DNA from: Moniliella sp. 'wahieum'
Taxonomy: Eukaryota; Basidiomycota; Moniliellomycetes; Moniliellales; Moniliellaceae
DNA length: 64,000 nucleotides
NCBI GenBank assembly: GCA_003971905.1
Contig: RSEE01000025.1
Location: 558,001-622,000, forward strand
Direction: 5' to 3'
Part shown: piece by piece, positions 10,059 through 20,391 of the stretch
Position numbering within the stretch: the first letter of the stretch is position 1
How the letters are laid out: each line of letters begins with the position of its first letter
Notes under the pieces: generated by a model
What the model was told of the DNA's origin: nothing
The model's database searches: none
The model's input: only the letters and a program-made list of their open reading frames with translations
Program-made: the position numbers and the translations under genes

Positions 10059-13000
10059 ATGCCGCCGGGGCTGCCCAAGCCAAACCACCGCGCGCTGGTC
10101 GATGCATGCTACCCGCCCCCCAAGGCGCTCCTCGCCGCCGCGCCCGAGTACCGCCCCAACTCCAACGAGCTCGGAAAGCTCGAGTACTACGCCGCCAACA
10201 AGCCCCCCAAGCTCCTCAAGGTCGGCCATGTCCTCCCGAGCGCGCCAAGACCTATGCCCGCCATCTCGCCCGCCCCCACGACCACGACAAGGCCGCGCTC
10301 ATGGTCACCCTCGCCATCGCCGAGGCCCTCGTCCACAACACCCCCCTGAGCCTCAACTACTTTGAAAAGCCCGTCCAGGCCATCCTCCTCGCCACCCTCG
10401 GCGCTGCCCGCACCGCCGCGCCCGGCGGAAAGCGCGACATTGAGCTCACCATGCGCGCCGCCAGCCTCTTCTATGCCTTCACCACCCTCATCGACCCCCA
10501 GATCACCATCCTCGACGTGGGATCGCGCTCCTCGCTCAGCGCGCTCCTGGTGGATTTTGCCGCCTGGCCTGTGCCGACCCCTCGGCCAACCTCAAGGGCT
10601 TGGACCAGGACGACACGGCACGTGCGCGTCTTGCCGGGCTCGCCGCCTTGCGCGGGCTGGTGAGCGGGGAACTACTTTATGGCTCGAACTTTGCCCAACT
10701 CACTGCCATCCTCCTCCCCGCGCTGTTGGTCAACGTGACCCGACCTCCGACAAGTCTGCCTCGGCTACCGCGGCTGGCCCCGTGGCTGGCGACACGATCG
10801 ATCTCGCCTATCTCGACGAGCCGCTCGCGAGCTGACGCCGTCCGACTTGGAGGAGGACCTGGCTGCGGCCGCGCACTCGACGCGCGGCCAACTCGCCTCG
10901 CGCACCTCCCCGTCCCACTACGCCACCGAGCGCGCTCGGCGCACACGGAGCAGCCGAGAATGGGGCGGCTCCTGCGCACGATCCGACCTTGTCGGCGCGC
11001 AACGTGGTCCAAGAAGCGATGCACATTCTTCATGCCCTCCTCTCGAGCGCAGATGCCGGCCAGCTGCAGCTGTTGACCGCCCAGACGCTGGACTTTATCG
11101 AAGGCAAGCGTCCCGCTGCCCACTCCTACTGGCGAGCTACGGCGTGGTGCACCTGGCTTGCCAACCTGTACGTGTTGTGGACTGGCGTGCAGTACCGCTG
11201 CACGTTAGTCCATGTACTGGCCGATCGGCTGATGGACGCTGGCACCGATGCGCGTGGCACCCACCGCATCGCAACCCAGCCCAGTGTGCAGCAAGTAACG
11301 CTAGTGATGATGATTCAACGCGTGTTGGAGAGCAATGTGTCCCTCATTGGCCTGGCCACCTCCGAGCTGGTCGACAAACTTCCTCAGCTTGACCATTCAG
11401 CGTGTGCATGCCGACTTGGACGACCCTTTGCTCCCGCCTGGTGCGTACGATTGGGGCGCTGAGCAACCATGTTACTATGCCGAGCAAATGGCCACATTGC
11501 GGAAGAAAAATTTCCGAGGCGGATTGAGGTTCTGCAACGGCCGGAATCGGACATTGTCGCCGTCGCGGCTGGGGAAACCGAATCGCTCTATGGCGGTCAT
11601 GCCCCCGCTCACCAGGCTGATACCAATGAAGAACAGCAAAAGGACGAGAGCATTCGCGTTTTGCTCTATGCATTGATGGCCACCCTGCGCAACTTGAACT
11701 CGGATACGTTGCTGCCCCAGCCTGCGGCCAAGATCGAGGTGGACGCCCAAGGGGACGTGTTTGAAGATGCAGAGCGCGGAAGCCAGGACGGCTCGGACGT
11801 GGCACCGATCGACGGGTCAACACCTTTGGCTGCCCCCCCAGCGGCAGGCGCCAAGGGAGGCTTGAAACGACCGGCTCATGCATTGTCCAACAAGACGGTG
11901 GCTAACATTCCGCTGAGTGTGTTGCACCCCATTTCAGGACTCTTGGCGTGGCCTTCGGCCATTTGCCGCCTCGCCTTTGCCCAGACCCTGGTCCTCTTCC
12001 TTCGCGCCGAGACGACATCGACTGGCTCCGCCGTGAGCGAGCTGCCGGCTACCGAGGAGGCCAAGGCGAGCGTCGCAAGACACCGTGGAACAATGCCTAC
12101 ATTCGGGTCGGTGGAGCAGACGATCGGCACACTCCATGCCGTGTCGGCAGGGTTGTTTGAGCTGTGCGTAGCGCGTGCCCTGTTCGTGCCGGATAATGTG
12201 ACATCGCCTCGCACCCTTGACTTGCTCGTTGGCGTCGAAAGTTACCAACAGCAACGCGCAACGGCCGATTGTGCCCGATTTTATTGCGTCGGCCAATCCC
12301 GTTGATTATGGGGCGATCAAGGCGATCCTGGAGAACGCGGTCAACCACCTGCCCGTCTCGGCCTTACTGGCTCGCTGCCCATGCTGATGTACCTCGAAGA
12401 CCAGCCCCCTCGCGCTTGGCGTCTAAGTTTGAGCGGCGCGAACACTACCTCATCCCCACATTGTGGGGTGGGATCGAGGTGCAGCGGCTGTACGCGATCA
12501 AGGGGGTTATCCTTCACACGTATGCTTTGGCGGCTCAAAAAGTGGGCGCCTACGAACTGCACAACATGTTCCTGGACGTACGTCTTGCTTCGTCGGATAC
12601 CCGTCTCTTACTTGTTTTTGTCCATGGCTAACGCTAACGTTCTCTTTTCTGTTTGTCAGCACCTCGAAACGCTCCCACCGACAGAAATGAACATGCCCTT
12701 GGCGCCCTTGTCGCTTCAGCCGCCGGAAGATGTGTCGCCCTTCCCCCCTGGCGACGCGCCGGCTGGGTTTGAAGAGACGGTGCTCAAGATGCTGCCCGTG
12801 ATTGACCACGAAACGCTCATCTCGTACTTTAGCAAAGCGCCCGCCCTGCAGGCGGCAACGACGTTGAGCCAGGCACAGTTGGCCCAATGGTTCCGCCGCC
12901 CCTGGTCTGTAGAGCAAGCGGTGTCCGACAGCTTCAATGGCACCTCTCCCTTTGCGGCCAAGGCCGACGACACGGGCTTTGGTCCGTCGGATTACTCGGG

Positions 13001-13651
13001 GCTCAACCTGGTTTCCCCCACGGCCTGGTCCGCCGGACATGGGGGCAAGTCACTCGCCTCGGCCTCGTTGCTTCAGCCCCATTTGGTCGGTGGGGGCGGG
13101 GCAACCTGGCGCGGCGGGTTGCCCGGCGACTCGCGCGCCTCGTATCGCCGCAGCATGGGTGCGGGCAGTGTAGGGCCCAAGGAACGCTCGATGCTACCCG
13201 GCGCGGCTGGTCGCAATGGCGAACACGACGGAGGAGGCGGGATCGGGATCGCTGTTCCGCCGTGCTCCCTCAGGGCCGAGACACGAGGGGCGGGCCGACG
13301 ACGGTATCGGACTTACGTTCGGCGTTGGCCGGTGTGCCGCCGCCGTCAGCCCGTCTCGAGTCGGACGAGGACGATTCGAGCGATGCCGACTCGGCGGACC
13401 GGCCGGGCGCCACCGCATCCAAGGGAAGGGAGGAAGTGTTGGTGCCGGTGGCCAAGGGCCGAGGGGGCTCCCATCGTCATGCACCGGGCGGGGCGCGGCG
13501 GGGTCGTACGCCTGCCCTCCCTGCGGGCGAGACAAGCTCGGTGGCGGACTTGCTTGATGCGCTCCACATTGCTCCGCCCTCGACGGTGGCCGAAGAGGCC
13601 GAGGTGGGCTCGGCCGTCCCTCCGCCGCCCGTACCGGGCTATGCGATGTGA
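10059..13651 (+). CDS. EFR3: EFR3-like plasma-membrane scaffold
   Basis: The N-terminus, with ALVDACYPPPKALLAA then YRPNSNELGKLEYYAANKP, is diagnostic of EFR3, which anchors the Stt4/PI4KA phosphatidylinositol 4-kinase complex at the plasma membrane. The remainder is helical, Armadillo-like (AKTYARHLARPHDHDKAALM, LFYAFTTLIDPQITILD, VQQVTLVMMIQRVLESN, AVSAGLFELCVARALFVPDN), with a disordered Ser/Gly/Arg C-terminus ending VPPPPVPGYAM at TGA 13649-13651. An intron at 12578-12659 (GTACGT donor, GCTAAC branch, TTTGTCAG acceptor) joins MFLD to HLETLPP in phase. Single-base losses near 10238, 10563 and 10727 each shift the frame, and several others follow, so no frame covers the whole protein. The length of about 1,150 codons is large for a yeast Efr3 but ordinary for filamentous or basidiomycete homologs. 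Confidence 0.85.
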
Positions 13652-14828
13652 CATGCGAGGTCCTCGCCAGCCTCACGCCCAACGTTCAGCGTTCCAGCTT
13701 CAAGCTTCAAGCCGGACCCGAACTGCCCGCGACTCGGTATACAACCAACACATTCATTGTGGCAGCGCTTGCCAGTCCTACTCGGGCGGGGATCCCCTGT
13801 CTCCCTTTCGTGTCTGTCCTTGTCTGTGTCCTTCCGCCTGGCTTGTATCTGCCTCAATATCTTTCTTGTCCCAAACAAAATTAATCAAAGCCACCCCTCC
13901 CTTGCCCATTTCGTCCCATCTGGCATCCATCTTTCTGTTGTGTGCCTAACCCAGCTTATATCAGCGTGCCAGCTACCCACCATCAGCACTATCCTAGTCC
14001 TTAGTAGGGGAAGAGAGCGCTGCCTTGATGCTTCGCCCGCGTCGTTCCCTGCCTCGGGCCGTAGCTCGGTTCAAGCACATGCACCATCCTGGCCGCCGTG
14101 CCGACTCGGTTTTCCAGTACGAAAACATAGCAATTACAGCGCATCAACTAGGGTCTAGCTATGCCAGTCAGACCGGGGTAGAGGGGGGGGGGGCAAATGG
14201 AGAGGGGGGACAGAGCCGGGGGGGGGGGGGGGGGGGGGGTGCAGAGAAGAATCCTTTCCGGAAGAATAAAGACCGAGACGAACAAAGTGCAGTGGAGGAG
14301 GATACGAAGAACGGTACGAGTGCGAGTGCAAAAAAAAAGAAAACCATGAAAGCAAACCATGAAACCACAAAAAACCAGAGCCAAAGCCATAGCCAAAGCC
14401 AAAGATGAAAAGCAACAACCAACCACATACACACGTCTCGTGCGTAATGCGCGTAACGCGTAAACCCAGAACCGAGGACCAAGAACCCAAAAACGAAAAC
14501 CCAGAATCCAGAATCCAGAACCGAGGCACCGTGTAAAGTGTGTGGTCGGTCCAATCCCACCGCAGTGGCAGCTGCCACGACAGTGCGGGTGGGTGAAACC
14601 AAGAACAGATATAGAACCGGGGGAGGAGGGAGGCACCAAAAGGGGGGCTCCAAAAGGAAACAAATCAGAACAACAGTTGAACGTTGACCCAAAATGGAAC
14701 CGGAACCGGGACGGAGATGGGGACGGGGCCTTTATACCCAGGGACCAGAACCACGGGACCAGAACCACAACCAACCAAATGCGTTATCGCTAGCCCTCTC
14801 AGCTCAGGGGCCGCCGCGTTCTCCCCCG
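13652..14828. other. Intergenic region between convergent EFR3 and histidine kinase genes
   Basis: Shared 3' region of two converging genes. A short AAGCTT-type heptad array lies at 13694-13712, 43 bp after the EFR3 stop. A G-rich stretch at 14180-14240 includes a 22-base G run (14218-14239). From 14270 to 14780 the sequence is A/C-rich with degenerate short repeats (CCAGAA, ACCAGA words); the long minus-strand frame across it is repeat-derived and I do not accept it as a gene. Confidence 0.55.
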
Positions 14829-17800
14829 TTACCTCCACGGTACAGATTCAGACGAGAGCAGCGAAGGCCAGCGAGGTGCGTCTTTGTCCGTCGGCGCGTG
14901 GGCTTGCGTAGGCACTGGTCCGGGCGAGGTAGGAAGGGAGCCAGTGGGTTGAGCAAGCCAGCGTTGGAACCAGTCTTGCAACTCAGCCGACAAGGAGCGC
15001 GGCGACACGGGTTTGGTCCGCCACAAGTCCATCCCACACTCGTACAGCCCGCGTTGCTGGTCTTGTTCGGAGGACAAGGCCGTGATGGCGACCACGAGAG
15101 GGGTGAGGCCCAGCTGCGCCGCACTCGCACGGATCTGCAACGCGGCGGCAAACCCGTCTTGGACGGGAAGCGAAATGTCAAGTAAGACGACAACCGGTTG
15201 GAACGCCGTGTACTTGGTCACCGCATCCACGCCATCCACCCGCTTCGGCATAGTGGAAGCCCAGTCGCTTGACGATCGTGGTCAATAGCCGCATGTTGAT
15301 CGGATTGTCCTCCACCACCAGCACTTTAAACTCGTCTGGACGCGCCGGCGTTTCGGCCACGGGCAAGACCGGATGCGGCACCGCCGAGCTGGTCTGGACC
15401 AGTGTCGTGGGCCCCGGGGGCGCAAGCGGGCCAGAAGGCGTGGGCGGCGGAGAGGTGGGTCGAGGCGCTTGCGCATGTTCCAAGGTGAGATGGAGGTGGC
15501 GGTGGACGACGCCACCGAGACGGTATCCCAGTCCCGCAGGAGCACCGCCGGATCGTGCACCACCCTCGCCTGCTCGTCCTGCACAAACGTCATCATGCGC
15601 CGCAGTTCGCGTGGGCCATGCGGCGGGCGCATGACGTGCACGGATGACCAATGAACCGCCCCGTCGAAGGCAACGCCATCCCGGACGAACCCAACAATAC
15701 CACCTTGGCATTCGGCCGCAAATCGACCGAAATCAAGTTGAACACCGACGTGTCCACTGTGTCCAGTACCACCACGTCCGCCTCGGCCATGGAACTGGCC
15801 GGGACCAAGCCGCTCTTGACCATACCGAGACGAGCAAAGGCCATCAAAGCCACTTTGGGCGACGGCTCGATATAGTAGCTGAGCCCGGACGACGAGGACC
15901 TTGGGCCCGCGCCCCCGCCCACCAGATCCTCCTCTCCTCCTCCTCCCCTTCGATCCGTTGCACTCGCTCCACAGGCACACAGAGCGAGATCTGCGTCCCG
16001 GTCCCGCGCTCAGAGTGACGTGCAGCTGAGCATTCATCTCCTGCGCCAGCAGCGCGACCAACGTCATGCCCAGTCCGGCGCCCGGGGTGAAGGAAGATCC
16101 CTTGTAAACGGACGGAAGAGTTGGTTGCGGATAAACTCTTGGGACATGCCAGCGCCCGTGTCCGAGATGGTGAACAGGAGTTTGTCCTCGTTGCCTTGGC
16201 CTTCCACCACGTCCACCCGCAACTCAATCTCGCCCGCGTGGGTGAAGCGGAACGCGTTGCCAACGATACGACAGACTTTGGTCAGGGTGGTGGTGCGGGT
16301 GACCCAGGACCAAGCGCGCACCTCGTCGGAAAGGATGATGATGAAGTCCGGCATCTCTCGGTTCTCCTTGGCGCGCGACAAGGTCAACTGGCCCGACTTG
16401 ACCCGCCGCATCATCTTTTCGTACGCATAGATTTGCCGGCCCAACCCCTCGATCCAATCAGCAATGTCCAGCGTCTCAAACACCCCGTCTCATCCACCTT
16501 GCCCGCGCGCGAAATGGGATCCGAGGTGGACTTGACGCCGGTCACCTGGCCAAAGTCCAGCACGTCGTCCAGCAACGCGTGAGCGACGAGCCGGCCACTC
16601 AATCACCTCGAGCGAACGATCGAGGTACTCATGTTCGGTCAAAGTGTTTTTCGGCTTCGGTCCCGAGGGAGCGGTTGTGCAGCGCGTGACGCAGGTCCTC
16701 CGCTACACCCAAAATGCCATGCAACGGCGTCCGAAGCTCATCTGCACCGTCTGGATAAACGCGAGCTGCGCCTGCTCGGCCGCCGCGGCCTCTTGGCGTG
16801 TGATGGAGGTATGCAAAATGTTGGCGGCCGCATGGAGAAAGAGAAGGTCGGATTGGTCCAGTGCTTGGAGCGCCGTAAACGTAATCACCAGCACTTGGCG
16901 AATCTTGGTCCGCGACGGCCGACAAGACAGGCACCGTGGCGTACATCCGCGTCTGCTTGGTCAATTGCCGACAGCGGACTAAAGTCGACCGAACCATCCG
17001 ACGTGTCCGAGATGCCCGGGTTGGACGCCGAGCCGGTCGTGGACGGTTCATGTTCCGAATCGGTAGGGTAGTTGCTACCGCCATCGGGCAATGCGCCCAA
17101 AAGTGCGCTTGGCCCGGGTTGTGGGATTGCTGGGCGATCGACAAGAGCTCTTTCAACTCCCGCACGGCCTCAATTGAACTCACAATCGGGCATCTCCTCT
17201 TCGTTCGGCCCATCAAACGCATGCAGAACCGCTTGCTCCCCACCCTCCTCCTCCCCGCCGGATTATGGCCCAACTGGAGACGAGAGATCGGGACCGTAGG
17301 TGATGGTGTCGGGAATGTAGGCTGCCGTGACCCGGGGCGACTCGAGGTGGGAGTGGACAGGTTGGTCGAGCCGGGCGAGTAGGCCTCGGAGTTGTCCATT
17401 TTGGGGGACGATAGCTCCGTACCGCGGCCGGCGGGGCAGACGGGACGGGGATGGGCGTAGAAACCGCTGAGGCCGAAGTGGACGGGACCGTGACAGAAGT
17501 ACCGGCGGAGGAAGGGCTTGAAAGTGGTGAAGGGGAATTCGGTTTCGGTGTAGGCAGCGGGGAGATGGAGGATTGGGACCAAGATGCACGGGGGAATGCG
17601 GCGCGGCGCTTTTGGCGATCCCGATGGCTGCGTGGTTTGGGCACATTCAAATTGAGCTCCCGCACGTCAATCGCAAACGCCGTCTCGGCATTCAGAGTGG
17701 ACCGGAGCGATTGACAGACGAGTTGGGTGCGCTGACACGACTCGGTCTCTTCGTCCAACTCGGACGTTTCCGAGGTAGATGAAGTCATGCTCCCGCCCGT

Positions 17801-18939
17801 GGGTATCTTGTTGAACTTGCGCAGCAACTTGGGATTGTCAACCGATAGTGCCAGATACCCCAAGCTCTGCGCCATCCTTGCCGTCTTCTCTCCCAATTGC
17901 TCACGATACGCATTGTCAAACGCTTCGGACACCATAAATGAGATGTCGTTGAGCACATGCAAATCAGCATCGTCGAGCGTGCGAGGCACTGGTCCATAAT
18001 CATCAGCCGGCCCACATCAACGTGCTCATCGGGAAAGCGGGGATCCTGCGCCGGGAGAGACAGTTTGATGGGTACCGCGCGTAAAAGCGAAACGTCTGCC
18101 CGTCCTCGACGGCCTCAAACCCCTCGCCAAGAGCGGAAGGAGATTCTTTGAACCGCCAGTCTTGCAGCATGTCCTCCACGATGAACAAACCATCCTGGAG
18201 CATTGCGTGCGAACACAGGGATTTATACCGTGGGATGCTTGTGATGTTCGCATCGCCCCCCGCTTGGGACACAATGCTAATGTTTTCTTGGTTCTCGGAC
18301 GGCATGGTCACTGCAGCATAGGGCACTTTGAAAGCTGTCTGAAGAAACGTGACGTAGCGTTGGAGAAAAGGGGTTTTTCAATGGATACAGCCCATGGCGG
18401 ATGAGCGCAGCACGACGCGAGCGTTTCTTGCCCAGCACATTGGGGGCATTCATGTACCCATGTTTCTTGAAAAAGTCTGCAGGGACATGAAGATTAGCTG
18501 AGAGGAACCCCACTGGAGATCAAGACCGAGTCTCGTGCGCAGGGCTGGGCACAATCACGGGTGAGAAGGGAGGGAAAACGTATACGCACCGAGTGTGTTC
18601 AGCCGCTCGCCGGCTTCGTCGGTTACAAAATTCTGTTCGCGACGCGCCTGGCGTCGTTGCTGGCGACGGACTTGGACGCAGCGGAGGCGGAAGTGCCATG
18701 AGCGGCGGTGGCGGCGCAGCGCTGGCCAAGGAGGTCTCGAAGGAGACGCCTGCCCGTTTAACGTGGACGCTCGACGCTGCCCGCTTGGGCTTGGGAGGCA
18801 GAGGAGGAATGGTGGGTATGATGCGGGACGAGGCGGAGCGGGGAAGGAGGGGCATGCTGGGATCCTTCCACGTGCCCGCCCGGTAGCGTGCCAGCCACTT
18901 TTCCCACTCGGAAGGGTCGAGGGAGGGGGCGACGGTCAT
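14829..18939 (-). CDS. Hybrid histidine kinase (GAF - HisKA - HATPase - receiver)
   Basis: Fungal two-component sensor kinase. From the N-terminus (MTVAPSLDPSEWEKWLARYR): a Pro/Ser-rich linker, FVTDEAGERLNTL, a GAF-type region (FKVPYAAVTMP, SLCSHAMLQDGLFIVEDMLQ, AQDPRF, VLNDISFMVSEAFDNAYREQ), a Ser/Pro-rich insert, the H-box remnant ELRTPLHGILGVAEDL, the ATPase domain (NAFRFTHAGEIEL; DTGAGM; GLGMTLV), a degenerate receiver-like segment (EADVVVLDTVDTS) and a true receiver (FKVLVVEDNPINMRLL; phospho-acceptor Asp in VVLLDISLPVQDGF; Lys in RTKPVSP). The HATPase should bind ATP and the receiver pass phosphate to a histidine phosphotransfer protein; the signal is unknown. An intron at 18477-18589 joins LNTL to FFKKHGYM in phase. 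There are many one-base frame changes. The H-box lacks its histidine (see findings). Confidence 0.88.
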
Positions 18940-19277
18940 GTCGGGGGGCGGCGGGGGTCCATGATGAGGAAGGAATATGGTGTGGCACTGGCCTCGCCGC
19001 GAGGGGGGGGGGGGGGGCGGTGCAGGGGGGGCTAATTAGGCGGGTGGTGGTGATGAGGGGGTAGTGGTGGTGGTGGGGGTGGCGGTGAGGGGAGGGTGAG
19101 GGTGAGGGTGAGGGTGGCGGTGGCGGTGGCGGGCAGGCGGGGCTGGGACGTGGGAGCGGAAGGGGCGGCGCAGAGCGGATGGAATACGGACGGGGCTTGG
19201 CTGGCCGCGTACGGGCTGCGGGCTGCCTGCACGGGGTGTTGGATGCTGTCTGAGACGCAGTACGCAGGCCCAGAGTG

Positions 19278-19320
19278 GATGTGATGCGTGACACGTGAGA
19301 TCTGAGATCCGAGATGCTGA
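19278..19320. repeat. Heptad array with GATC tetramers
   Basis: TGA recurs with 7-bp spacing: TGA-TGCG, TGA-CACG, TGA-GATC, TGA-GATC, CGA-GATG. Degenerate, but in register. Confidence 0.6.
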
Positions 19321-19849
19321 GGCCGAGGGTGCGAGCTGCAATGTTCAAAGCATGCTGCGGGCACAGAGCGTGCGCCAGTGCGTCTGCCATGGCTGCCCCT
19401 GCAGTCCGATGGACGCAGCAGCATGCACTGCTCCTGCTCAGCCTGGGCGCTCACGCATGCGTGCATCACCCATCGCATGTCCCCCCGATACACGATAGCG
19501 CTTTATTAGTGCGTAGCAGCACGGGCCGGTGCCAGTCTCGGCCCCCAGGCCCCAGGTGCCACCAAGTGCCACCTCCTCGGCTGCCTCCGATCCACGGTGC
19601 TGCCGTGGCCAACGAGGTACCCGGTACGTATGCATGTGTTTCACCACCGAGCATACGGGGCACTGGCAGTCCTCGACATCGATCATCGATCATCACCCGG
19701 CCCAACCCGTAGAGAGTGGAGACATCAGCCAGCACCTCAATAGCCAGCCCAGCCAGCCCAGCTAGAGCAGCTGTAGCACGCTGTAGCAGCCCACAGCATG
19801 GGTGCCATGCAGCCGGCTGTATAGGGCCAGCCCACTGGATCCTGAGGCC

Positions 19850-19900
19850 TTGAAGCTTGAAGCTTGAAGCTTGAAGCTTGAAGCTTGAAGCTTGAAGCTT
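19850..19900. repeat. Perfect heptad array, TGA-AGCT type
   Basis: About 7.3 perfect copies of TTGAAGC, meaning AAGCTT palindromes separated by single G (or C). The array is bounded on both sides by AGGCCT, another six-base palindrome of the same A-N4-T form. A short TCA-TCGA array lies just upstream at 19678-19696. Confidence 0.95.
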
Positions 19901-19985
19901 GAGGCCTGGGGCTGAGAGTGGTAAGCGCGAAGCTTCAACCGGTAACATGTAACAGGGAGCATTAGCATTTACCATGTAATACAAA

Positions 19986-20009
19986 GCGTGACGCGTGACG
20001 TGTGATCCC
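19986..20009. repeat. Heptad array, TGA-CGCG type
   Basis: Units TGA-CGCG, TGA-CGTG, TGA-TCCC at 7-bp spacing. Confidence 0.65.
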
Positions 20010-20304
20010 GATCAAAGCGTTCGCCGTCAGCGCGTCAGAGTTTTATAAGGTTGCCTACGTTACATTGCAACCCGCACGCTGAGGCAAGTTTTGAGCCAGC
20101 AGTGCGCTATCCTGCGCTGGGCGGGTGGCAAGTGACTAGCTTGACTGGCTACGGCCTGCTCCAGCCCGTCGCCTAAGTAGGTGACCACAGGCTGCTGCTG
20201 GGCCCGAAGCTTCCTTCCTACCGCGGGGCCGCACCCCACCAGTGTCCCGGCCCCAGTCCGCCACCAGCCACCTGCAGTGCTACATGTCACAGTGGCTAGT
20301 GATA

Positions 20305-20390
20305 GTGACATGCATGACATGTGACATGTGACATGTGACATGCCCATATCATGTATCATGCATCGTGTATCATATATCATGCATCATCCT
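20305..20390. repeat. Two adjacent heptad arrays (CATG type, then TGCA/TATA type)
   Basis: 20305-20343 has five TGA-CATG units. 20348-20390 has six units reading TCA-TGTA, TCA-TGCA, TCG-TGTA, TCA-TATA, TCA-TGCA, TCA-TCC, the complementary orientation. A third array (TCA-CGCG, TCA-CGCG, CCA-CGCG) follows at 20450-20477. Confidence 0.9.
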
Positions 20391-20391
20391 G

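Larger units (their letters stand above)
18940..20391. other. Repeat-rich intergenic region, 18940-20391
   Basis: Upstream region of the histidine kinase gene and downstream of the 20-22 kb retroelement. It holds a G-run near 19005-19018, a G-rich GGTGAG/GGTGGC array (19085-19132) and a dense set of heptad arrays annotated separately. I see no gene; the longer frames are low-complexity or repeat translations. Confidence 0.55.

Noticed and set aside
14148-14774. Long minus-strand ORF
   Set aside because: It is a translation of degenerate CCAGAA/AACCCA repeats and poly-G, with Pro runs and Phe/Gly-rich low complexity.
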